DNA of 64,000 nucleotides from Opitutaceae bacterium (GTDB taxonomy: Bacteria; Verrucomicrobiota; Verrucomicrobiia; Opitutales; Opitutaceae): assembly GCA_016715765.1 (NCBI GenBank), contig JADJZJ010000021.1, forward strand, positions 35,930 to 99,929, read 5' to 3'. Shown piece by piece: positions 57,257-64,000 of the stretch. How positions within the stretch are numbered: the stretch's first letter is position 1; each line of letters starts with the position of its first letter. The notes under the pieces were generated by a model. That model saw only the letters and a list, made by a program, of their open reading frames with translations, was not told the origin of the DNA and made no database searches. The position numbers were made by a program, and so were the translations under genes.

Positions 57257-58638
57257 ACCCCGTCACCCCTGCTGCCGCCCCGGCGCCCGCCAAGACTCCC
57301 AAGCTCTGGCGGGTCGGAACCCTTACCTATACGACCGGCGCGCTCGTCGTGCTCTTCTGCTGGATGCTGTGGGGCGATTTCGCCTGGCAGCTCAAGGAGC
57401 GCGCGGCTCCGCCCGTGGTGCAGCTCATGCTGCGCAAGTTCCAGGCCTCGGATTTTCTCACCGGTCTATTCCTGCTGTCGCTGCCGGCGGCGGTCACCGT
57501 GCTGCTCGCCCCGATCATCAGCTACCGCAGCGACCGGCACCGCGGTCGCTGGGGCCGGCGCATCCCCTACCTGCTGATCACCTCGCCCATCGCGACGGCG
57601 GCGATGTGCGGCCTGGCGTTCAGCCCTTGGATCGGGACCTGGATTCACACGGAGATGGGTTGGGCGCCGGATAAGCTCAATCTCACCATCATCACGGTCC
57701 TGGGCCTGTCGTGGACATTGTTCGAGTTCGCGACGGTCGCGGCCAACGCCGTCTTCGGCGGCCTGATCAACGACGTCGTGCCGCATGAGCTGATCGGCCG
57801 GTTCTTCGGCATGTTCCGCGCCGTGAGCCTGTTCACGGGCATGCTGTTCAACTATTTCCTCATCGGCCATGCGAAGGAGTACTTCATGCCCATCCTGTCC
57901 GGCATCGGCATCCTCTATGGCGTGGGCGTCGTGTTGATGTGCCTGATGGTGAAGGAGGGCGACTACCCGCCGCCGGAGCCGGTGCAGGACGGCAAGGGCG
58001 GACACCTCCTGTCGGCGATCAAGTCCTATGGCCGCGACTGTTTCTCGCATGCCTACTATTGGTGGGTATTCGCGGCCATGGCGTTGTCGGCCATGTGCTT
58101 CGTGCCGATCAACCTGTTCAGCGTCTATGCGGCGGAAAGCTTCGGCATGACCATGACCACTTACGGCCGCTACATCGTGGTCACCTACGCCTGTTCGCTC
58201 GTGCTGGCCTATCCGCTGGGCTGGATGGCCGACCGCTTCCACGCCACGCGCATGGGCATCGGCGCCCTGGCGGTTTATGGCATCATCATGGGTGCGGGGT
58301 ACTTCTGGATTTCGGGTCCGGAAACCTTCGGCGCGGTCTTCTTCGCCCATGTGGTCCTTTCGGGCTGCTATTTCACCGGCACGGCGGCACTGGGGCAGAT
58401 GCTCTTCCCCAAGCTGAAATTCGCGCAGTTCGCCGCGGCCGGCGGCATTTTGCTGTCGGTCTGCAACGTGGCCTTCGGTCCCATCCTTGGCGTGCTGCTC
58501 GACCTGCTGGGCCATGATTACCGCTACACCTTCGGCCTGAGCAGCCTCATGGCTTTCATCGCGCTGCTCCTGAGCCTCGTCGTGTACTATCGGTTCATGG
58601 CCATCGGCGGACCGAAGCATTACGTGGCACCGGAATGA
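57253..58638 (+). CDS. MFS sugar transporter
   Basis: The 461-residue protein has twelve predicted helices and MFS motif A-like loops (ISYRSDRHRGRWGRR after helix 2, WMADRFHATRMG after helix 8). The Arg/Asp-rich loop is typical of the sugar-importing GPH/oligosaccharide group. It would bring the disaccharide used by GH112, or another plant sugar, into the cell. Its ATG overlaps by 4 nt the stop of the read-through GH112 frame, and lies 241 nt after the ancestral GH112 stop. Confidence 0.88.
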   Translation: MNPVTPAAAPAPAKTPKLWRVGTLTYTTGALVVLFCWMLWGDFAWQLKERAAPPVVQLMLRKFQASDFLTGLFLLSLPAAVTVLLAPIISYRSDRHRGRWGRRIPYLLITSPIATAAMCGLAFSPWIGTWIHTEMGWAPDKLNLTIITVLGLSWTLFEFATVAANAVFGGLINDVVPHELIGRFFGMFRAVSLFTGMLFNYFLIGHAKEYFMPILSGIGILYGVGVVLMCLMVKEGDYPPPEPVQDGKGGHLLSAIKSYGRDCFSHAYYWWVFAAMALSAMCFVPINLFSVYAAESFGMTMTTYGRYIVVTYACSLVLAYPLGWMADRFHATRMGIGALAVYGIIMGAGYFWISGPETFGAVFFAHVVLSGCYFTGTAALGQMLFPKLKFAQFAAAGGILLSVCNVAFGPILGVLLDLLGHDYRYTFGLSSLMAFIALLLSLVVYYRFMAIGGPKHYVAPE

Positions 58639-58697
58639 GCAGCGGCGGGAGCCGCTGCTGGGAGGTCGGAGATCGGAGATGGGAGATCGGTCGGATC

Positions 58698-58826
58698 TTT
58701 CTCTTTCCTCTTTATCTTTATCTTTCTCCCGCCGGAGGCACGCCTGCCGATGCGCCCTGACGAAAGAGAAAGTTTACCCGCCTATGGCGGCGCCAGAGGC
58801 GACCAGGGATAAAGAGGAAAGAGAAA
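58698..58826. repeat. Purine/pyrimidine micro-repeat palindrome
   Basis: TTTCTCTTTCCTCTTTATC (58698-58716) faces its exact complement at 58808-58826. The tract belongs to the same GAAA-type micro-repeat class as 18038-18077 and 27271-27310. It lies between the MFS and solute-binding-like genes. Confidence 0.8.
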
Positions 58827-58902
58827 GAATGGGCGGTCTGGATGGCTGGAGTTTTGGCTCGTGTCACGAGGTCGGCCCGCGAAGCTCTTGGCCGCCCCTG
58901 CC

Positions 58903-60048
58903 ATGAGCACCACCCTTCGCGGCATTACCTGGGATCATACCCGCGGCTTCGGACCGATGGTGGCGACGGCGCAACGGTGGCACGAACTTCATCCGGAGGT
59001 GGAGATTGTCTGGGAGAAGCGCACGCTGCAGGCGTTTGCCGACGAGTCCATCGCCTCGCTGGCGCAGAAGTTTGACCTGCTGGTGGTGGATCATCCCTCG
59101 ATGGGCGAAGCCGCGGCGCACGGGCTCTTCCTGCCGCTGGAGCAGCACCTGTCGGCGGATTTTCTGCGCGACCAGGCGGCCCACAGCACCGGCGCCTCGC
59201 ATGCTTCCTACCAGATCAACGGTTCGCAGTGGGCGCTGGCGATCGATGCGGCCGCGCCGATCGCCGGCTGGCGCGAGGAGGTGCTGGCGGCGGCGGGTGA
59301 GCGCGTGCCGCAGACCTGGGACGAGCTCCTCGCCCTGGCGCGGCGCGGACGCGTGGCGTTTTGCGGCTGGCCGATCGATTGCCTGATGTATTTCTATGCG
59401 TTCTGCGTGAACGAGGGGGAGGCACCCTTCGGCCCGGACAAGACGCGCGTCGTGTCGGAGGCGGTGGGGGGTGCCGCGCTGCGGGCCATCAAGGAACTGG
59501 CGGATGCGTGCCATCCCGACGGTTTCACCCGCAACCCGATCCGCACCTGGGAGTGGCTCGCGGCGCAGGAACGCGAGGCCTATTGTCCGTTTGCCTATGG
59601 CTATTCGAACTACGCCCGGGCCGGTTATGCGGCTCACCGGCTGAAATTCGGCGGGTTGGTGACCCGCAAGGGCAAGCCGCTCACCTGCACGCTGGGCGGC
59701 ACCGGGCTGGCGATCTCGGCGCGGACGAAGCAGGCCGCAGCCGCGCTGGCCTATGCGCAATACGTGGCGAGCGGTGTGACCCAGACCGGGATCTACACCA
59801 TGGGTGGCGGCCAACCGGCGCACCGGCGGGCGTGGCTCGATGCGGAGAACAACCGGCAGACGCAGGATTTTTTCCACGATACGCTGCCGGTCATTGAAAA
59901 CGCCTACATGCGTCCGCGATTCGACGGGTATATTGATTTCCAGGTGAAGGCGCCGGCGCAGGTCGTGGCGGCGTTGCGCAACGAAATCACGCCGCCGCAG
60001 GCGCTGGACCGGCTCAATGAGTTGTATCGCGAGTATCCGGCAAGGTGA
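58903..60048 (+). CDS. Solute-binding-protein-like protein without signal peptide
   Basis: This protein of about 381 residues has the fold pattern of family 1 extracellular sugar-binding proteins: ITWDHTRGFGPMVATAQRWHELHPEVEI (in part) at the start, VPQTWDELLALARRG, GGTGLAISARTKQAAAALAYAQYV and RRAWLDAENNRQTQDFF. These are the sequence features of the two lobes and hinge. No signal peptide or lipobox is present, and no ABC permease genes are nearby. It may therefore bind a sugar inside the cell, act as a sensor or be a catalytic relative. Start MSTTLRGITW is preferred to an in-frame GTG 42 nt upstream. Confidence 0.75.
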   Translation: MSTTLRGITWDHTRGFGPMVATAQRWHELHPEVEIVWEKRTLQAFADESIASLAQKFDLLVVDHPSMGEAAAHGLFLPLEQHLSADFLRDQAAHSTGASHASYQINGSQWALAIDAAAPIAGWREEVLAAAGERVPQTWDELLALARRGRVAFCGWPIDCLMYFYAFCVNEGEAPFGPDKTRVVSEAVGGAALRAIKELADACHPDGFTRNPIRTWEWLAAQEREAYCPFAYGYSNYARAGYAAHRLKFGGLVTRKGKPLTCTLGGTGLAISARTKQAAAALAYAQYVASGVTQTGIYTMGGGQPAHRRAWLDAENNRQTQDFFHDTLPVIENAYMRPRFDGYIDFQVKAPAQVVAALRNEITPPQALDRLNELYREYPAR

Positions 60049-60063
60049 GTTTCGATCCGGTGG

Positions 60064-60324
60064 AACCACTGATACTCACTGATGATCACTGATGGAGTAT
60101 GTTTTCGAGTTGTAGGGCGGGGTCTCCGAACCCCGCCTTCTATGGTAGCTACGAGCGTGAGCGAGTGGATCACACGCTGCGTATGCCAAACCACCACTCG
60201 CTCACGCTCGTAGCTACAATGCAAATGTGGAGGGGTTCGGAGACCCCGCCCTACAATCTGCGCGATAATTCGCGGCTTTATGCCTCAGGTCCGGATCAGT
60301 GTTTATCAGTGTGCATCAGCGGTT
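60064..60324. repeat. Triple-nested palindrome: micro-repeat, family A, family F
   Basis: Outer imperfect arms with ACTGAT units (about 60064-60093 and 60295-60324, 25 of 30 positions complementary) enclose a family A pair (60112-60137 and 60232-60254), which encloses a family F pair (60145-60168 and 60194-60217). The gene-free stretch 60049-60350 is almost entirely this structure. Confidence 0.88.
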
Positions 60325-60350
60325 AAATCCGTTTGTCTCGCCCATCCCCC

Positions 60351-61409
60351 ATGATTGTCACCCCCAACCCCATCCTCGGCGCCTTCCTGCACAGCATCGG
60401 CGCCACCTCGGCGGCGCTGTGCTACACGCCGCAGAAGAAAGTCCGCGGCTGGTCGTGGCAGACCTACTGGCTCGTGCAGGCCTCGTTTTGCTGGCTGATC
60501 CTGCCGGTGCTCGGGGCCTGGTGGACGATTCCGCAGCTGGGCCTCGTGCTGGCGGAAGCGCCGCGCGAGGCGATGCTCAAGGCCTTCCTGCTCGGTGCGC
60601 TTTACGGCGTGGGCGGCACGGCCTTCGGGTTGGCGATCCGGTACATCGGGTTCTCGCTGACCTATGCGCTGGCCATCGGCATCTCCTGCGTGCTGGGCAC
60701 GCTGGCGGGTCCGCTGGTGGCCGGTGAGCTTGGCGCGATCATGGCCAAGCCCGGCGGCGGCATCGTGGTGGCGGGTGTCGCCATCGGCGCCGCGGGCATT
60801 TTGCTCGTGGGCCTGGCCGGCCGCATGAAGGAGAAGAATCTCGCCGCGACCGGACCCGGGGTGGGCGAGTTCCATTTCGCCAAGGGTCTCGCGCTCTGTC
60901 TGTTGGCCGGCGTGCTGTCGGCGGTGTACGGATTCTCGCTGCAGGCCGGACAGCCGATCGCGGATGTGGCGGCGGCGCATGGCGCGGGAGAGTTCCAGGG
61001 CAATGTGATCTACATCTTTTCGAACACCGGCGCCTTCCTGACCACGGCCGTCTACTGCATCTTTCTGCATTCGCGGAATGGCACCGCCGGTGAGGTGTTC
61101 CGGGCCGAGCCCGGAGCGCCGGCGAGCCGGCTCAGGCTCAACTGGGCGATGGCGGTGCTCACGGGCTGCCTGTGGTATGGGCAGTTCTTCTTTTATGGGC
61201 TCGGCCACACGCGCATGGGCAGCTTTGCGTTTTCCTCGTGGGCGCTGCACATGACCATGCTCGTGCTGGTCAGCGCCACGGTCGGCGTCGTCCTACGGGA
61301 ATGGCGCGGCTGCCAGCCTGCCACCAAGCTCATGCTGACCGCCGCGCTCGTCGTGCTGCTGGGCGCGGTGAGTACACTCACGTGGGGCAACTACTTGGGA
61401 TCGGTCTGA
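60351..61409 (+). CDS. rhaT: L-rhamnose-proton symporter RhaT
   Basis: The 352-residue membrane protein has ten helices. It starts MIVTPNPILGAFLHSIGATS and includes the RhaT-typical CYTPQKKVRGWSWQTYW loop after helix 1 and the ending LVLLGAVSTLTWGNY. RhaT imports L-rhamnose with a proton. Its position after the GH112 and MFS genes and before a lactonase-like gene places it in a rhamnose-related group. Start ATG 60351 is chosen; an in-frame codon 18 nt upstream adds only six unconserved residues. Confidence 0.92.
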   Translation: MIVTPNPILGAFLHSIGATSAALCYTPQKKVRGWSWQTYWLVQASFCWLILPVLGAWWTIPQLGLVLAEAPREAMLKAFLLGALYGVGGTAFGLAIRYIGFSLTYALAIGISCVLGTLAGPLVAGELGAIMAKPGGGIVVAGVAIGAAGILLVGLAGRMKEKNLAATGPGVGEFHFAKGLALCLLAGVLSAVYGFSLQAGQPIADVAAAHGAGEFQGNVIYIFSNTGAFLTTAVYCIFLHSRNGTAGEVFRAEPGAPASRLRLNWAMAVLTGCLWYGQFFFYGLGHTRMGSFAFSSWALHMTMLVLVSATVGVVLREWRGCQPATKLMLTAALVVLLGAVSTLTWGNYLGSV

Positions 61410-61412
61410 GGT

Positions 61413-61648
61413 TTTTAACCACGGATCACACGGATCGGAGGATGGCCTCAAGAGGCGCATAAGGACTGGGATCTTGGGTAGGGTCCGGCCTCCGGACGGA
61501 CCGTGCTGCGTGCGACTGCCGATCGCGGCCCGTCCGGAGGCCGGGCCCTACCCAAAACCAGGGTCTCTTGTGCCTGCCACCGTTGGCATGGCGAAGGTGG
61601 GGCCGGCTGCTGATTGATCCGTGCAATCCGTGTGATCCGTGGTTAAAA
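61413..61648. repeat. Nested palindrome: micro-repeat outside, family E inside
   Basis: Perfect 23-bp arms (TTTTAACCACGGATCACAC..., 61413-61435 and 61626-61648) enclose a family E pair (61473-61500 and 61526-61554). The arms are the same ACCACGGAT class as 8032-8199. Confidence 0.88.
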
Positions 61649-61662
61649 GCTTGGGAATACTA

Positions 61663-62514
61663 ATGGAACTCATCGACACCCACGTGCACCTGATGCACCC
61701 CGAGCTTTTTGCCTATCCCTGGTGCGCAGAAAATCCGGCCCTGCAGCGGCGCTTCAGTCTGGAGGACTACCGGGTGGCGGCCGCCAAGGCGAAGGGCCGG
61801 GCAAAGATCCAGGCAATGCTGTTCATGGAAGCGGACGTGCCCGTCGCGCAGCAGGAGGCAGAGACGGAGTTTTTCGCGCGGATGGCCGACAAGGACCGGG
61901 GCGACCCGCCCCTGCTGGCGGTCATCGCGGCAGCCGCGCCGGAGTCCTCGGACTTCCCGCGGCAACTGGCCCGATTGGCCGGTGACGCGCGGGTGCGCGG
62001 CCTGCGCCGCGTGCTGCACAATGTCCCGGACGAACTCGCGCAGACGGAACTGTTCGCCGAAAATCTCCGGCTGCTGGCCAAGCATGAACTCACGTTCGAC
62101 CTGTGCGTGCGTCCGCGGCAGCTGGCCTTCATCGCGGAGCTGGCGGGGAAGTGTCCACAGACGCAGTTTGTGCTCGATCACGCCGGGGCGCCCGACGTGG
62201 CCGGTGGCGATTCCGAGCTCTGGCGTGAAGGCATCCGCCGGCTCGCGGCGCATGCCAATGTCGCCTGCAAGTTTTCCGGTCTCGGGAGCCTGGCCGACAA
62301 GTCCAAGCCGCTGACCCCGCAGGTGCGGCCGTTTTTCACGCATTGCCTGGAGTGCTTTTATCCCGAGCGCGTGCTTTGGGGCAGCGACTGGCCGGTGAGC
62401 CCCAAACTGCAGGAGTGGGTTGAGACCACCGCGGAGCTGCTGGGTGAGTTGAGCGACCACGAGCAGGCGGCCATCGGTACGGGCAACGCGGGGCGCATCT
62501 ACCGGCTGAACTGA
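61663..62514 (+). CDS. Amidohydrolase family, sugar lactonase-like
   Basis: The 283-residue TIM-barrel protein starts ELIDTHVHLMHPE (His-x-His metal site). Further sites are in VLDHAGAPD (about 172-180) and WGSDWPVS (about 245-252), as in fuconolactonases and rhamnonolactonases. It would open a lactone made from imported rhamnose or a related sugar. It is related to the protein at 26365-27216 but is clearly a separate copy. Start MELIDTHVH; codons upstream lie in the ACCACGGAT repeat arm. Confidence 0.85.
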   Translation: MELIDTHVHLMHPELFAYPWCAENPALQRRFSLEDYRVAAAKAKGRAKIQAMLFMEADVPVAQQEAETEFFARMADKDRGDPPLLAVIAAAAPESSDFPRQLARLAGDARVRGLRRVLHNVPDELAQTELFAENLRLLAKHELTFDLCVRPRQLAFIAELAGKCPQTQFVLDHAGAPDVAGGDSELWREGIRRLAAHANVACKFSGLGSLADKSKPLTPQVRPFFTHCLECFYPERVLWGSDWPVSPKLQEWVETTAELLGELSDHEQAAIGTGNAGRIYRLN

Positions 62515-62611
62515 AGGCGAATCGCGGAAACGCGGAAGGGCGGAAGCGCGGAAGCGTCGCAACGTTGGTTTGCGCCGGAACCCGGTGATGGATCATAGGT
62601 CGCAGCGTCCA

Positions 62612-64000
62612 ATGACCTCATTTTCCCTGTCGGGTCCATTTACGCGGCTGCGGCTTGGTTTGGCGATCTGCGCAGCGCTCCTGGCCGGCGGTGCGGGCGG
62701 GTGGGCCTTGGTGGCTGGTCCGGCCGTGACGGATGACGAGGTCGAGGCACTCGCCGCGTATGCACGCCTCTATGGTTATGTGCGATGGTTTCATCCCAGC
62801 GATGAGGGGGCGGAGGTGGACTGGGAGCGTCTCGCGGTGCTCGGGGCCGCCGAAGTGCGGCGGGCCCGTGAAGCCGGTGAACTGCAGACGGCCCTCGTGA
62901 ACGTGTTCCAGCCGATCGCACCGACGCTCACCTTGCGTCCGATCGGGGCCGGCGGAGCCGGTTGGCCGGACAACCGGCCGAAGCTGGAGGGCCGGGTTAC
63001 CTATTGGCAGCACCGGGGCGTGAAGCTCGGCAGCCGGCCATCGCCCTACCTCGGCCGGCGCGTGATTGCCGGGGACGAGAGCAAGGAACGGAAGCCGCTG
63101 TTCGAGGGTTCGCCGCTGGCCGCGCCGATCCTGGTTGCGGCACTGAACCGTGATCTGGAGGTTCGACTGCCACTCGTGCTGCCCGTGGATCAGGCCAATC
63201 GAACCTCAGGAACTTTGGCCGCTTCCCTTCCCGCGCTGCAGGAGCGGCTGGCAACCTGCGAGTATGTGAATGGCGACCTGAACGATCCCGCGGTGCGTGT
63301 CGCGGGCGTGGTGATCCTCTGGAATGTGATGCAGCATTTCTTCCCGTATCACGCCGAGGCTGGCGTCGACTGGATGGCGCAACTGCGACCGGCGCTCCGG
63401 GCCGCGCTCGAGGCGGAGACGCCGGACGATTATCGCGATGGCCTGTGCCGGCTGGTGGCGCGCCTGCAGGACGGACACGGCGTCTATTATGCCGAGCTGA
63501 GCGAACAGCGCGCCCCGGTGCATGAGCACGCGCAAACCGCCGGCGGCCTGCCCATCCGGCTGGCGATGGTTGACGAACGGATCGTCGTGACCGCGGTGCG
63601 CGAGGCTGCGACTTTCGTGCCGGGTGACGTGATCTTGACCGTCGGCGGCGTGCCGGCGCGCGAGGTGCTCGCGGCGCGGGAGGAACTGGTTTCGGGCTCT
63701 CCGCACCTGCGACGCTATCGGGCCTTGAACCGCTTTGGACAGGGGCCGATCGGTGCGACCATCGAAGTGACCGTGGAGCGCGACGGTGCGCGGGTGACGA
63801 TTCCCGTCACGCTCGAGGCCGACAAGCGCGGCTACTTCTTCAATCCGATGCCGGAGTTCGAGCTGCCGACCCTTGCGGAGGTCGCGCCGGGGATTTTTTA
63901 CGTCAACCTCGTGACCTGCACCAAGGCGGATTACGAGGCGCGTCTCAACGACCTGGCGCAGGCGCGGGGCGTGATCTTTGACTGGCGTTGGGACGGCCAG
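62612..64000 (+). CDS. S41-family C-terminal processing protease, 3' end outside the window
   Basis: The 463 codons present are open to the window end. An N-terminal hydrophobic segment (LRLGLAICAALLAGGAGGWA) is a signal or anchor. An N-terminal domain with LYGYVRWFHPSDEG follows, typical of tricorn-like and CtpA-like S41 proteins. A PDZ-like stretch (VTAVREAATFVPGDVILTVGGVPA) and the start of the S41 core (GIFYVNLVTCTKADYEARLN) come last. The catalytic Ser/Lys lie beyond 64000. It would degrade exported proteins. The gene is followed outside the window, so partners are unknown. Confidence 0.85.
   Translation, partial: MTSFSLSGPFTRLRLGLAICAALLAGGAGGWALVAGPAVTDDEVEALAAYARLYGYVRWFHPSDEGAEVDWERLAVLGAAEVRRAREAGELQTALVNVFQPIAPTLTLRPIGAGGAGWPDNRPKLEGRVTYWQHRGVKLGSRPSPYLGRRVIAGDESKERKPLFEGSPLAAPILVAALNRDLEVRLPLVLPVDQANRTSGTLAASLPALQERLATCEYVNGDLNDPAVRVAGVVILWNVMQHFFPYHAEAGVDWMAQLRPALRAALEAETPDDYRDGLCRLVARLQDGHGVYYAELSEQRAPVHEHAQTAGGLPIRLAMVDERIVVTAVREAATFVPGDVILTVGGVPAREVLAAREELVSGSPHLRRYRALNRFGQGPIGATIEVTVERDGARVTIPVTLEADKRGYFFNPMPEFELPTLAEVAPGIFYVNLVTCTKADYEARLNDLAQARGVIFDWRWDGQ

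Noticed and set aside
1..64000. A CRISPR array suggested by many short recurring palindromes
   Set aside because: Copies are spread over the whole window, face each other in pairs and lack regular spacing or unique spacers of constant length. There are no cas genes.
1..64000. tRNA, rRNA or riboswitch genes
   Set aside because: I looked for T-loop GGTTCGAATC-type motifs and for conserved riboswitch cores in the gaps and found nothing convincing; the structured gaps are explained by repeats.

Overview
The window is a high-GC chromosomal segment. It carries 44 protein genes that I can support, no rRNA or tRNA that I can recognise, and an unusual density of intergenic palindromes. The gene mix includes exported glycoside hydrolases of families GH3, GH35, GH36, GH43, GH112 and GH115, a heparinase-II/III-like lyase, a TonB-dependent receptor beside a LuxR-type regulator, a PPi-type phosphofructokinase and DUF3299. 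This suggests a saccharolytic Gram-negative bacterium, most likely of the Verrucomicrobiota (Opitutaceae-like). That assignment is inference from gene content, not a database result.

Layout. 1-7.1 kb: a small lipoprotein, a LolD/MacB-like ABC pair, a GH36 alpha-galactosidase and a PPi-phosphofructokinase. 7.1-16.3 kb (minus strand): a mutarotase-fold protein, a small secreted protein, an MsbA-like exporter, a Gfo/Idh/MocA oxidoreductase, a sodium:solute symporter with an extra periplasmic N-terminal domain, a ferritin-like diiron protein and a phytanoyl-CoA-dioxygenase-like protein, facing a divergent AraC regulator. 17.4-18 kb: a toxin-antitoxin pair with a Doc/Fic toxin. 18.1-27.2 kb: two tandem paralogues of a large unrecognised TIM-barrel-like protein, then a four-gene plus-strand cluster (alcohol dehydrogenase, SDR, 2-hydroxyacid dehydrogenase, lactonase-like amidohydrolase) that looks like a non-phosphorylative deoxysugar oxidation route. 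27.4-37.8 kb: DUF3299, cyclophilin, LuxR/TonB receptor, two thioredoxin-fold proteins and an AEC transporter. 38-41 kb: a REP-associated tyrosine transposase (RAYT), a LysM lipoprotein and a CDF transporter. 41.6-54.4 kb (minus strand): a hemicellulose/pectin locus (GH35, GH3, GH43-GH43, GH115, lyase-GH43-like fusion). 54.8-64 kb (plus strand): GH112 phosphorylase, MFS transporter, a leaderless solute-binding-like protein, RhaT, a second lactonase-like amidohydrolase and a truncated S41 protease.

The sugar genes fit together. Exported GH115, GH43, GH3 and GH35 would strip glucuronate, arabinose, xylose and galactose from plant polysaccharide. GH36 and GH112 would work on galactosides inside the cell. 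RhaT beside GH112 hints at galactosyl-rhamnose, and the oxidative clusters could take rhamnose, fucose or related sugars.

The most striking system is the repeat network. At least nine families of short hairpins sit mostly between genes. Most begin with GTAG or GGAG, the foot tetranucleotides known from REPs mobilised by RAYTs, and a RAYT gene is present. The hairpins occur as facing pairs and nest inside one another. They also enter reading frames: inside GH115 and GH3, at the 5' ends of GH35 and a TlpA-like lipoprotein, and beyond a frameshifted GH112 terminus. Two single-base frameshifts (GH43 pair and GH112) are visible, and a 41-bp perfect palindrome precedes the GH3 gene.
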